Numbered from the stretch's first letter, positions 27,353-35,653 are shown. The stretch is 64,000 bases of DNA from Allobosea lathyri (GCF_900108245.1 NZ_FNUY01000011.1:62001-126000); one strand, 5' to 3'. Numbers and translations are program-made. The notes: a model not told the origin generated them from the sequence alone.

Positions 27353-28657
27353 ATGCGCGTACTCGTTGTATCCCATGGGCATCCGACGATGTCTCTCGGC
27401 GGCGCCGAAATCGCCTCCTACAACCTGCACAAGGGCCTGCAGGCGGCCGAGGGCATCGACACGCATTACCTCGCGCGTGTTGGCGCCCCGACGCCGCGCC
27501 ATGCCGGCACGGCCCTGATGAGCCTGCGCCAGCGCGGCGGCGAGCTGTTGTACTACGCCGAGGAATACGACCACTTCCTGCTCTCGAACCGCAACACCGA
27601 GGAGATCGAGCGCGATTTCGTGCGCGTGCTGCGCGATCTGAAGCCGGATGTGGTGCATTTCCACCATTTCATCGGGCTCGGGCTCGAATGCCTGTTTGCG
27701 GTGCGCGACACGCTGCCCGACGCGCTGATCGTCGTGACCTTCCACGAATATCTCAGCATCTGCCACCACCACGGCCAGATGGTGAAGACCGGCGCCTTCA
27801 AGCTCTGCTACCGGGCCTCGCCGACCGACTGCAACGCCTGTTTCCCGGAAATCTCGCCCGGCCGCTTCCTCGCGCGCGAGACCTTCATCAAAGGCATGCT
27901 CAACCTCGCCGACCATTTCGTGTCGCCGAGCCAGTTCCTGGCAGATCGCTATCAGGACTGGGGTCTGGCGCCTGAGCGCTTCAGCGTGATCGAGAACGGC
28001 ATCGACGTCGCCGAGACCGCCCCGCCCCGGCCCTTGCCCGACAAGACCTCGCGGCGCTCGCGCTTCGCCTATTTCGGCCAGCTGACGCCCTATAAGGGCG
28101 CCGACGTGCTGATCGACGCGGTGACACGCATCCCCGATTCAGTCTGGGGCGAGGATGCGATCCTGCTGGTCTATGGCGGCAATCTCGATCGCCAGCCCGA
28201 GGCCTACAAGAAGAAGTTCGCCGAGCTGGTCGAGAGTGCGGGCCGCCGCGTCCGCTTCTGCGGCGCCTTCCAGAACCACGAGATGCCGAACCTGATGCGC
28301 TCGGTCGACTGGGTGGTGATGCCCTCGATCTGGTGGGAAAATTCGCCGATCGTGATCCAGGAGGCCTTCTTCCATGGCCGCCCCATCCTTTCGAGCAATA
28401 TCGGCGGCATGGCCGAGAAGATCGTCGATGAGGTCAACGGGCTGCATTTCCGCTCGTCGAGCCCCGAGGACCTGGTCGACTGCATGACGCGGGCCCTGAG
28501 CGAACCCGATCTGTGGTCGCGGCTGCGCTCAGGGATCACGCCGCCGCTCAACCATGTGCAATGCGCCGCCCAGCATATCCAGCTCTACCAGCGCCTGATC
28601 GAGCAGCGGGGCATGCCGATGCCCGCCAGCCGCACGGCGACGCCGATGATCGCCTGA
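27353..28657 (+). CDS. Glycosyltransferase family 4 protein with cysteine-rich insert
   Basis: A 434-residue paralogue of the GT4 at 23162. It starts MRVLVVSHGHPTMSLGGAEI; I chose the second of two adjacent ATGs because GAGGG lies five bases before it. The C-terminal donor domain has FAYFGQLTPYKGADVLIDAV and the EX7E-type region IVIQEAFFHGRPILSSNIGG. Residues about 137-168 carry the same cysteine insert (CHHHG, LCYRASPTDCNACFPEIS). It overlaps the preceding gene and is followed closely by the first pyruvyltransferase-like gene. Confidence 0.9.
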   Translation: MRVLVVSHGHPTMSLGGAEIASYNLHKGLQAAEGIDTHYLARVGAPTPRHAGTALMSLRQRGGELLYYAEEYDHFLLSNRNTEEIERDFVRVLRDLKPDVVHFHHFIGLGLECLFAVRDTLPDALIVVTFHEYLSICHHHGQMVKTGAFKLCYRASPTDCNACFPEISPGRFLARETFIKGMLNLADHFVSPSQFLADRYQDWGLAPERFSVIENGIDVAETAPPRPLPDKTSRRSRFAYFGQLTPYKGADVLIDAVTRIPDSVWGEDAILLVYGGNLDRQPEAYKKKFAELVESAGRRVRFCGAFQNHEMPNLMRSVDWVVMPSIWWENSPIVIQEAFFHGRPILSSNIGGMAEKIVDEVNGLHFRSSSPEDLVDCMTRALSEPDLWSRLRSGITPPLNHVQCAAQHIQLYQRLIEQRGMPMPASRTATPMIA

Positions 28658-28698
28658 TGCAACAAGAAACCAACGCGAAAACCAGGGGAAACAACGCC

Positions 28699-29877
28699 AT
28701 GGCCCGCATCCTCGTCCTGAGCCCATCCGGGGAGGTCTACGACCACGACAATGTGCGCTGGTACGACCACGCGAACCTCGCCAGCCATATGGATCACTAC
28801 CACAATATCGGCGACGCCTTCGTTTTCGACTCTTCGCTCAAGCTGCTGAATTTCGAGAAGCTCGACGTCCTGCCCATCGCCAATCCGGACATGGCGATGA
28901 TCGACCGGCTGAACGCGGAGTATGACTACGTCTTCCTGCGCGGCTCGAACTACGTCCATTCGCAGATGGAATGGGAGCAGGCCGTTCAAGTTCTGCGCCG
29001 GCTTAAGATTCCTGTCATCGCCTTCGGCATCGGCGCGCAGGCGCCCGTCAGCGGCAAGCTCGAGCTCAGCGAGGACACCAAGACGGTGCTCCGGCTGATG
29101 GCGGATTCGACCGCCTCGATTGGCGTGCGCGGCGTCTACTCCGCCGAGATCCTGAACGAGATCGGCATCAAGAATGTCCGCATCATCGGCTGCCCGACGG
29201 CCTTCCGCGCCAACAACCCCAACCTCGCGATCCGCCTGCCCGCCCTCGACACGGTCAGGAAGGTCGGCGTCACGCTGCGGCGCGAAGTCTCGCCGACCTA
29301 TGCGCAGGACATTCAGCGCTACCTCACCTTCCATCGCGATCTGGTGAAATCGCTGGCGGGGCGCTTCGACACCACGCTGATGGCGCAGGGCGAGATCGAG
29401 GAGAAGAAGCTCGCGCTCGGCACGGCCCAGCAGAAGGAAGAGGCGATCGCGGCGCTCCGTGAAAACGGCTGGGCCAATGAATGGTATCTCGATGCCGAGA
29501 TGGAGGCGCTCTACCGCAGCCGCATGTTCTATTCGGACGTCGTCGCTGAATACGAGCAGCTCGTGCGCAGGCTCGACCTCGTGCTCGGCTACCGGCTGCA
29601 CGGCAATCTGATGGCGCTCGCCAACGGCACGCCGTCGATCTACTTCACCTATGACAGCCGCACCGTCGAATTCGCCGAGACCTTCAAGATCCCGAGCTTC
29701 GACGTGTTCTCCGGCAAGGATTTCAGGCTGGAAGAGTACTGGGACCAGTCGCTGTTCGACAGGTTCAACGCGACCTATGCCCGCGTCTACGGCGCGATGC
29801 GCGACTTCCTGGTCGAGAACAAGGTCGACACCAAGATGGTCGGGCCGGCAGTGCAGCCGGAGCGTAAGGTCGCATGA
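28699..29877 (+). CDS. Polysaccharide pyruvyl transferase family protein (first copy)
   Basis: A 392-residue protein starting MARILVLSPSGEVYDHDNVR. The segments YDYVFLRGSNYVH, IPVIAFGIGAQAP, SIGVRGVYSAEIL, NVRIIGCPTAFR and the late VLGYRLHGNLMALANGTPSI are the conserved blocks of the pyruvyl transferase family, which adds ketal-linked pyruvate from phosphoenolpyruvate to sugars. The ATG at 28699 has AGGGGA nine bases upstream; an ATG at 28657, overlapping the GT4 stop, would add 14 residues. A paralogue is at 31211. Pyruvylation gives acidic groups to exopolysaccharides such as rhizobial galactoglucan. Confidence 0.87.
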   Translation: MARILVLSPSGEVYDHDNVRWYDHANLASHMDHYHNIGDAFVFDSSLKLLNFEKLDVLPIANPDMAMIDRLNAEYDYVFLRGSNYVHSQMEWEQAVQVLRRLKIPVIAFGIGAQAPVSGKLELSEDTKTVLRLMADSTASIGVRGVYSAEILNEIGIKNVRIIGCPTAFRANNPNLAIRLPALDTVRKVGVTLRREVSPTYAQDIQRYLTFHRDLVKSLAGRFDTTLMAQGEIEEKKLALGTAQQKEEAIAALRENGWANEWYLDAEMEALYRSRMFYSDVVAEYEQLVRRLDLVLGYRLHGNLMALANGTPSIYFTYDSRTVEFAETFKIPSFDVFSGKDFRLEEYWDQSLFDRFNATYARVYGAMRDFLVENKVDTKMVGPAVQPERKVA

Positions 29878-31214
29878 GGATGCTGTCCCGCCTCATCAAG
29901 CGCTCCGCCCTTCTCCTGCCCCCCGCTTGCGGTGGGGAAGGCTGGGATGGGGGGCCGCAAAGCCAGGCGAGCATGTCCTTTCAGCCTGATGCCAAGCGGC
30001 GCTGCCCCCCACCCCTTCCCTCCCCACCGCAAGCGGGGGGAGGGGGACGATTGGCGTCGCGCCTTGCCGCCTTGCTGCTGCTGTCCTCGCCCAGCGCCGC
30101 CATCGCGCAGGCGCCGGGCTATCGCGTCGAGATCGTGCCCGATGCCATGGAGGAGACCGTCTATTCCTGGGCAAGCCAGCGCTGCGAGCAATGGCACATT
30201 CCCGACGCCCCGCTGCGCGCCTTCCGCGACGAGACCGGCGAGGTCGTCGCCTTCGCCAGCCATTATCGCAACCGCGCGATGATCGGCAGCGGGCTCGACC
30301 GGATCAAGACCTCCTGCGCGGTCTCCTTCGAGGCCAAGAACAGCGCCGATCCCAGCCAGTTCAGCGACAAGAGCTGGATCGCCGCGACCTGGACCCGCAA
30401 TGGCCGCGACGTCTTCGCGCTCATGCATGACGAATACCATGCCGACAAGCATGCCGGCGCCTGCCTCTTCAAGGATGCGATGAGCTGCTGGTACAATGTC
30501 GTCTCGGCAGCGCGCTCCTCGGATGGCGGCCACAGTTTCAGCAGCGCCACGCCGCCGACGCTGGTGGCCGCGCCCGGCTTCCGGCAGGATGTCGGACAGG
30601 GGCGCCATCGCGGCTTCTTCAACCCCTCCAACATCATCGAGCGCGACGGCGCCTGGTACACGCTGATCTCGACGACCGGCGGCGAGGCCCAGAAGCGCGG
30701 CGTCTGCCTGTTCCGCAGCACGAATATCGAGGACCCCACCTCCTGGCGGGCCTTCGACGGCGCCGACTTCACATTGCGCGCGGTCGATCCCTATCGCGAG
30801 GATGTCGCGCAGGCGAAGCCCTGCCAGCCGCTGAAGGTGCTGCCGACGACGGTCGGCTCCGTCACGCGCCATGAGGCGAGCGGCCAGTATCTCGCGATCT
30901 TCCATCTCGGCCCCGATCCGGGCCAGGGCATTACGGGCGGCCGGGTCGCCTATAGCTGGTCGAGCGACCTCAGGAACTGGTCGCCGCTGAAGACCCTCGT
31001 CGTCCAGCCGACGATGTGGAGCAAGAATTGCGGCGATCTCAACCGCTACGCCTATGGCGCGATCGCCGATCCGGACTCGAAGTCCCGCAATTTCGAGACG
31101 ACCGGCGATGAAGCCTTCCTGTTCATGACCAAGATACGGGTGAAGGACTGCAAGATCGGGCCAGACCGCGATCTCGTCCGGATCAAGGTCCGCATCGTAA
31201 AGGACCAGCCTTGA
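29874..31214 (+). CDS. Secreted beta-propeller protein (glycoside-hydrolase GH43/GH32-like fold), N-terminus altered by repeat
   Basis: The mature part (from about residue 80, APGYRVEIVPD) contains blade-like repeats: GFFNPSNIIERDGAWYTLIS, LFRSTNIEDPTSWRAFDG, GGRVAYSWSSDLRNWSPL. This arrangement resembles five-bladed propellers of the GH43/GH32/GH68 group, but I cannot place it in a family. Several cysteines suggest disulfides outside the cytoplasm. A signal peptide ends at AIAQA. The ATG at 29874 overlaps the upstream stop (ATGA), but codons 16-57 come from an inverted repeat, so the native start may be the TTG at 30051, preceded by a GGAGGGGGA stretch. It may trim or bind the exported glycan. 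Confidence 0.7.
   Translation: MRMLSRLIKRSALLLPPACGGEGWDGGPQSQASMSFQPDAKRRCPPPLPSPPQAGGGGRLASRLAALLLLSSPSAAIAQAPGYRVEIVPDAMEETVYSWASQRCEQWHIPDAPLRAFRDETGEVVAFASHYRNRAMIGSGLDRIKTSCAVSFEAKNSADPSQFSDKSWIAATWTRNGRDVFALMHDEYHADKHAGACLFKDAMSCWYNVVSAARSSDGGHSFSSATPPTLVAAPGFRQDVGQGRHRGFFNPSNIIERDGAWYTLISTTGGEAQKRGVCLFRSTNIEDPTSWRAFDGADFTLRAVDPYREDVAQAKPCQPLKVLPTTVGSVTRHEASGQYLAIFHLGPDPGQGITGGRVAYSWSSDLRNWSPLKTLVVQPTMWSKNCGDLNRYAYGAIADPDSKSRNFETTGDEAFLFMTKIRVKDCKIGPDRDLVRIKVRIVKDQP
29919..30042. repeat. Inverted repeat, family C, inside a coding region
   Basis: Arms CCCCCGCTTGCGGTGGGGA (starting about 29919) and TCCCCACCGCAAGCGGGGG (ending about 30039) are complementary over at least 18 bases. The repeat keeps the reading frame open and reads as CGGEGWDGGPQ and PPPLPSPPQAGGG, peptides that look like a translated repeat and not a signal peptide. 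It lies at the 5-prime end of the secreted propeller gene. Confidence 0.85.
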
Positions 31215-32620
31215 AGATCCTGCGCGCCACAACCAATGAAATCGTCGTGTCCGTGTCCCGGCCGCCGGGCGGCGCCTGGCCGTCCCTCAACCTGCGCCTC
31301 GACGGGCAGGATTATGCGACGATCCACCCCGGTTCAATCATCGCCGGCGATGCGGCGAAGGCAGAGCTGACGATCCCGCTGCCGCGGCTCGGCGATGGCC
31401 GGCTGCGCGAGATCACCGTCCTCGACAGCCATACCGGGAAGGTCGCGCCAGGTTCGGGCCTTGCGCCGATCGCGACGGAAAAGAAGCTGCGCGCGCTGGT
31501 GATCTATCCCGCCGGCGAGGTCTACGACCACGACAAGGTGCGCTGGTATCGCGCGCCGATGGAGAAGCTGCTCTCCGACTACTTCAACATCGGCGACATG
31601 ATCGTCTTCGATTCGACGCTCAAGCTGCTGCGCTACGCGCATCTCGAGCCGATGAAGATCATGAATCCGACGGAAGCCGATATCGAGCGCTATGCCCGCG
31701 ATTTCGACTACATCTTCGTGCGCGGCTCGAACTTCATCCATGAGAAGATGGAGTGGTTTCGCGCCGTGGAGGTGCTGGAGCGGGTCAAGCTGCCGGTCTA
31801 CGCCATCGGCGTCGGTGCGCAGGCGAGCCAGAACCGCGCGATCAACCTGCCCGAGGGCTCGAAGCGGTTCTGGCAGATCGTCGCCGATCGCTGCGCCGCC
31901 ATCGGCGTGCGCGGTGCCTTCAGCGCGGAAACGCTGCGACATAACGGCATCGGCAATGTCGAAATCGTCGGTTGCCCCTCGATCTTCCGCACCCGCAAGC
32001 GCGATCTTGCGATCAAGGTCCCCGACCAGCGCGAGATTCGCAAGGTCGCCTTCAGCCTGAGGCGGGAGGCCGATGCAAGCTACACGGCCGACCCGGAAGC
32101 CTATCTGCGCAACCAGAAGGCGGCGCTGCTCAAGGTCGATCGCCAGAGCGAGATGGTGATGAGCTCTCATGGCGAGCAGGAGGAGAAAGCCTTCTTCCTG
32201 CGCGACGAGGCGGCCATGGCCAAGGCGGTGGAAGAGTTCGTGCGGACCGGCTGGTGGAGCGGGCCCGACGACGCGCAGATGCGCGCGATCTACGAGAAGA
32301 AGCTGTTCAGCTTCTTCGATGTCGAGCGCTATGACGAGTTCGCGCGCAGCCTCGACCTCGCCGTCGGCTACCGCGTGCACGGTGTGCTGCCGGCGGTCGC
32401 CCAGGGCGTGCCAGGCGTGCTCGTCGCCTATGACACGCGCAGCCAGGAACTGGCCGAAACCCTGAAGATCCCTGTCGTGCCCGAGGCCGCCCTGGCCAAT
32501 GGCGGCTGGCGCGCCGTCTATCAGGAGGCGCCGCTCAACGCGCTCGCGAAGAGCTATGCCCAATCCTACGACCGCATGAGGGATTTTCTCGATGCGAACG
32601 GCGTTCCGCACCGGATGTGA
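31211..32620 (+). CDS. Polysaccharide pyruvyl transferase family protein (second copy, N-terminal extension)
   Basis: A 469-residue paralogue of the 28699 product. It starts with TTG in a TTGA overlap with the preceding stop. The first 85 residues are an extra beta-rich domain (LNLRLDGQDYATIHPG, ITVLDSHTGKV). The core then follows: LVIYPAGEVYDHDKVRWY, FDYIFVRGSNFIHEKMEWF, VYAIGVGAQAS, AIGVRGAFSAETL, VEIVGCPSIFR and AVGYRVHGVLPAVAQGVPGV. Two copies in one operon suggest two different pyruvylation sites or a heteromer. The propeller gene lies between them. Confidence 0.85.
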   Translation: MKILRATTNEIVVSVSRPPGGAWPSLNLRLDGQDYATIHPGSIIAGDAAKAELTIPLPRLGDGRLREITVLDSHTGKVAPGSGLAPIATEKKLRALVIYPAGEVYDHDKVRWYRAPMEKLLSDYFNIGDMIVFDSTLKLLRYAHLEPMKIMNPTEADIERYARDFDYIFVRGSNFIHEKMEWFRAVEVLERVKLPVYAIGVGAQASQNRAINLPEGSKRFWQIVADRCAAIGVRGAFSAETLRHNGIGNVEIVGCPSIFRTRKRDLAIKVPDQREIRKVAFSLRREADASYTADPEAYLRNQKAALLKVDRQSEMVMSSHGEQEEKAFFLRDEAAMAKAVEEFVRTGWWSGPDDAQMRAIYEKKLFSFFDVERYDEFARSLDLAVGYRVHGVLPAVAQGVPGVLVAYDTRSQELAETLKIPVVPEAALANGGWRAVYQEAPLNALAKSYAQSYDRMRDFLDANGVPHRM

Positions 32621-32696
32621 GCGGGCGGGATTTCACCCTTTCGAAGAAGACCGCGGCGAGGTGCCGACGGCCAGTCAACAGCGGCAGGAGTCGACG

Positions 32697-33746
32697 ATGA
32701 AGATCGAATACGACGCAGGCACGGCGCTCTCCATCATGCGCGGCAACCCGGTGCGCGGCTGGATGTCCGGCAAGGCCGATCATCAGGCCAAGGAGCGCCT
32801 GACCACGGGGGCTTACCTGCAGGTCGAACACAAGCCGAAATTCCAGATCGATCCGTCCTGGCCGATCTTCACCATGGGTTCCTGCTTCGCGCGCGAGGTC
32901 GAGAACGTGCTGATGATGCGCGGGCTGCCGCTTCTGCTCAAAGGCCATGGCGTCCCGGCCGAACATTTCGAGACCTGGAACGAGACGACCCAGCGCGGCG
33001 GCGGCGCGGCCGGCGGCGAGGTGAGCCGGGGTGCGCTCAACAAATACTCCGTGCGCTCGATGACGCATGAGCTGAAGCGCGTGCTGCTGAACGAGACCTA
33101 TCCGAATGAGGGGCTGATCGAGCTTGCTCCCGACCAGTGGTTCGACCCTCATGCCAGCGGCCTCAAGCTGCTCGACAAGGAGACCGCGCTCGCCAACCGC
33201 AAGCGCCTGACGGCGGCAACCGCCCGGATCAAGGAGGCGCGGATCTGCTTCTTCACGCTCGGCCTGACCGAGACCTGGCTCGATTCCGAGACCGGCATCG
33301 CGATGAACATGCATCCGGGCCCGGCCTGGCTGGCGCGGATGCCGGAGCGCTTTCGCTTCGTCGATTACGGCTTTCAGGCGACGCTCGACGACATGCTCGC
33401 CTCGATCGCGCTGATCCGCGAGCATTGCCATCCGGAGATGCGTTTCATCGTCACCGTCTCGCCCGTGCCGCTGGGCGCCACCTTCAAGGATACCGACGTC
33501 ATCGTCGCCAACAGCGCCTCGAAATCCCTGCTGCGCACGGTGACCGAGGAGCTCTATCGGCGCTTCGACTATATCGACTACTTCCCGAGCTACGAGATCG
33601 TGCTGAATTCGCCGCGCGCGCTCGCCTTCCAGGAGGACCAGCTCCATGTCGCGCGCGACATGGTCGCGACCGTGATGGAGACGTTCGAGGCAAGCTATCT
33701 CGGAGCCAGTTCCGCCGCGAAGGACAGCGCCACCCTTGCGGCGTAG
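32697..33746 (+). CDS. GSCFA domain protein, SGNH hydrolase-like
   Basis: A 349-residue protein with FTMGSCFAREVE at residues 58-69, the motif after which the GSCFA family is named. The Ser of GSCFA (residue 62), TLGLTETW in the middle and EDQLHVA near the end (D314, H317) look like the block I serine, block III and DxxH of SGNH-fold esterases, so an acyl-ester hydrolase or transferase activity on the glycan is a reasonable inference. No signal peptide is visible. AGGAG lies six bases before the ATG at 32697. It is the last gene of the glycan operon, 76 bases after the second pyruvyltransferase gene. Confidence 0.8.
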   Translation: MKIEYDAGTALSIMRGNPVRGWMSGKADHQAKERLTTGAYLQVEHKPKFQIDPSWPIFTMGSCFAREVENVLMMRGLPLLLKGHGVPAEHFETWNETTQRGGGAAGGEVSRGALNKYSVRSMTHELKRVLLNETYPNEGLIELAPDQWFDPHASGLKLLDKETALANRKRLTAATARIKEARICFFTLGLTETWLDSETGIAMNMHPGPAWLARMPERFRFVDYGFQATLDDMLASIALIREHCHPEMRFIVTVSPVPLGATFKDTDVIVANSASKSLLRTVTEELYRRFDYIDYFPSYEIVLNSPRALAFQEDQLHVARDMVATVMETFEASYLGASSAAKDSATLAA

Positions 33747-33782
33747 CTCGAAGGGCCTGGTCGGCCTCCGCGCGACGATGCC

Positions 33783-33810
33783 GGGCGAAGTCGTGACCGC
33801 GACTTCGCCC
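33783..33810 (+). terminator. Hairpin ending the glycan operon
   Basis: GGGCGAAGTCG and CGACTTCGCCC make a perfect 11-bp stem around the loop TGACCG, 36 bases after the GSCFA gene stop and before the cytochrome c gene. The sequence GTTCCC follows, so a long T-run is lacking, but position and strength fit an operon terminator. Confidence 0.55.
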
Positions 33811-33948
33811 GTTCCCAGAAACCTCAGCGACATCGCCCGAATTGGAGAGCGGGCCGGGATGGTATAAGTATTCGCCTGTGAAAGGTTGCGCGGCTCGGCC
33901 GCCAGTCCGGCGGAACGGTCGCCTTCCGAGTTGGAGGGAGGACCTTCG

Positions 33949-34338
33949 ATGGCGCGCTGGACCCTGATCGCATCCCTGATTGTCGCGGCACTACCCCATG
34001 CAGCCCAGGCAGCCGGCGACCCCGCCGCGGGCGAGAAGATCTTTTTGAAATGCCGCGCCTGCCACCAGGTCGGCGAGACCGCGAAGAACGCCGTCGGACC
34101 GAAGCTGAACGGGCTGTTTGGCCGGACGGCAGGCTCGATCGAAGGCTACAGCTATTCGGCCGCCAACAAGAATTCCGGCATCACCTGGGACGAAGCCACG
34201 TTCCGCGACTACATCCGGGCGCCGCAGGCGAAAATCCCGGGCACCAAGATGGTATTCCCCGGCCTCAAACCCGACCAGGAAATCGACGACGTCGTTGCCT
34301 TCCTCAAGCAATTCGACGCTGACGGAAAGAAAAAATAG
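33949..34338 (+). CDS. Soluble class I cytochrome c
   Basis: A 129-residue precursor with a Sec signal peptide (MARWTLIASLIVAALPHAAQ, cleaved near AQAAG). The heme site CRACH follows about 15 residues into the mature protein, and the methionine ligand is in IPGTKMVFPGL, as in cytochrome c2/c550. It should carry electrons in the periplasm. GGAGGGAGG lies about seven bases before the ATG. Its place just ahead of a cytochrome c oxidase operon suggests it is the electron donor to that oxidase. Confidence 0.93.
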   Translation: MARWTLIASLIVAALPHAAQAAGDPAAGEKIFLKCRACHQVGETAKNAVGPKLNGLFGRTAGSIEGYSYSAANKNSGITWDEATFRDYIRAPQAKIPGTKMVFPGLKPDQEIDDVVAFLKQFDADGKKK

Positions 34339-34348
34339 CCCGATTTCT

Positions 34349-34384
34349 GGATGAATGCATCGTGGGTGCCACCTGCATTCATCC
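34349..34384 (+). terminator. Hairpin after cytochrome c gene
   Basis: GGATGAATGCA and TGCATTCATCC pair perfectly (11 bp) around a 14-base loop, ten bases after the cytochrome c stop. It separates the cytochrome gene from the oxidase subunits; no T-run is seen. Confidence 0.5.
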
Positions 34385-34837
34385 GGCATCAATTGACAAC
34401 CATCGCGAGCAGGACGACAACATTGAACGATCAGGGGCCGGAGGCTTGAATGCCTTGCAGCCCATATGAAGGTTTTGCGCCGGGTTCGGCGCGCGGTCGT
34501 CCAGGCGAACCTGAGGTTCGGCGATGGCTAGAAGACAGCAACGCCTGAAGCCTGAGAGCGTGCTCGACCGAGCCCGCGCCCCAAGGCTTGCCTGTACCGC
34601 CGCGCCCCGCTTCATCGGTTCCTGCGCTTCTTATTGCCGGCCCGGACGCTATCCGGGCCGTTTCGTCGTTTTCATGTCGAGCGAGAACTTGCCGAGCGAG
34701 AACTTGCCGAGCAAAAACTGGCCGAGCAAAAACTTTCCGAGGGAGAACTCGGTTTCGTAACGCTGCGACGCAAAGCTTTCGCGCCGTGGCGCTGATTGGT
34801 TCCTGTTCATCGCCGCCTTGGGCAAGGATGACAGAGG
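34385..34837. other. Spacer before oxidase genes, contains 15-bp tandem repeat, no gene seen
   Basis: Nothing in this 450-base stretch resembles a protein family. At 34678-34751 five head-to-tail 15-base units run CGAGCGAGAACTTGC (twice), CGAGCAAAAACTGGC, CGAGCAAAAACTTTC and CGAGGGAGAACTCGG. The promoter of the oxidase operon should lie between the repeat and 34838, or upstream of the repeat. Confidence 0.7.
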
Positions 34838-35653
34838 ATGGGTATCGCGGTCGCACTGGCTCTGGTGGTCGTCGGCTCGGTGGTGTTCCACTTCCTGAGC
34901 CCGTGGTGGTGGACGCCGATCGCGTCCAACTGGCGCTATATCGACGACACCATCATCGTCACCTTCTGGATCACCGGCGCCGTCTTCGCGGCGGTCGTGC
35001 TGTTCATGGCCTATTGCGTCTTCCGCTTCCGCCATCGCGAGGGCAGCCGGGCCGCCTATGAGCCCGAGAACAAGCGGCTCGAATGGTGGCTCGCGATCGG
35101 CACGGGGGTCGGGGTCGCCGCCATGCTTGCGCCCGGCCTCGTGGTCTGGGGCCAGTTCGTGACAGTGCCCGCCGATGCCGCCACGGTCGAGGTCGTCGGC
35201 CAGCAATGGCAGTGGAGCTACCGCCTTCCCGGGGCGGACGGCAAGCTCGGCGCAACCGACATCGCCCATGTCTCCGCAGAGAACCCGCTGGGTCTCGCCC
35301 CCAACGACCCGCACGGGCAGGACGACGTCATCATCCAGGGCGACCAGCTTCATCTTGAACTCGGCAAGCCGGTGAAGATGCTGCTGCGCTCGCTCGACGT
35401 GTTGCATGATTTCTACGTGCCGGAATTCCGCGCCAAGATGGACATGATCCCGGGCGTCGTCACCTATTACTGGTTCACGCCGACGCGAGCCGGAACCTTC
35501 GAGGCGCTGTGCGCCGAACTCTGCAGCACCGGCCACAGCTTCATGCGTGGCGGCGTCGTGGTCGAGTCCGAGAGCAAGCGTCAGGCCTGGCTGCAGCAAC
35601 AGAAAACCTTCGCCCAACTCCAGCCACCGGCCAGGGCGCAGGCAAGGAACTAG
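34838..35653 (+). CDS. coxB: Cytochrome c oxidase subunit II (CoxM-like)
   Basis: A 271-residue membrane protein with two transmembrane helices (about 5-20 extended, and 38-62) and a periplasmic cupredoxin domain. All CuA ligands are visible: H190 (LDVLHDFY), then C225, E227, C229, H233 and M236 in CAELCSTGHSFM. The aromatic electron-entry patch reads GQQWQWSY. CuA shows that the enzyme accepts electrons from cytochrome c and not from quinol. There is no fused C-terminal cytochrome c domain; the separate cytochrome c gene upstream may supply that role. Confidence 0.95.
   Translation: MGIAVALALVVVGSVVFHFLSPWWWTPIASNWRYIDDTIIVTFWITGAVFAAVVLFMAYCVFRFRHREGSRAAYEPENKRLEWWLAIGTGVGVAAMLAPGLVVWGQFVTVPADAATVEVVGQQWQWSYRLPGADGKLGATDIAHVSAENPLGLAPNDPHGQDDVIIQGDQLHLELGKPVKMLLRSLDVLHDFYVPEFRAKMDMIPGVVTYYWFTPTRAGTFEALCAELCSTGHSFMRGGVVVESESKRQAWLQQQKTFAQLQPPARAQARN

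Noticed and set aside
34524-34760. Small gene of 78 codons before the oxidase operon
   Set aside because: Its C-terminal part is the translated 15-bp tandem repeat and no family or conserved start is visible.
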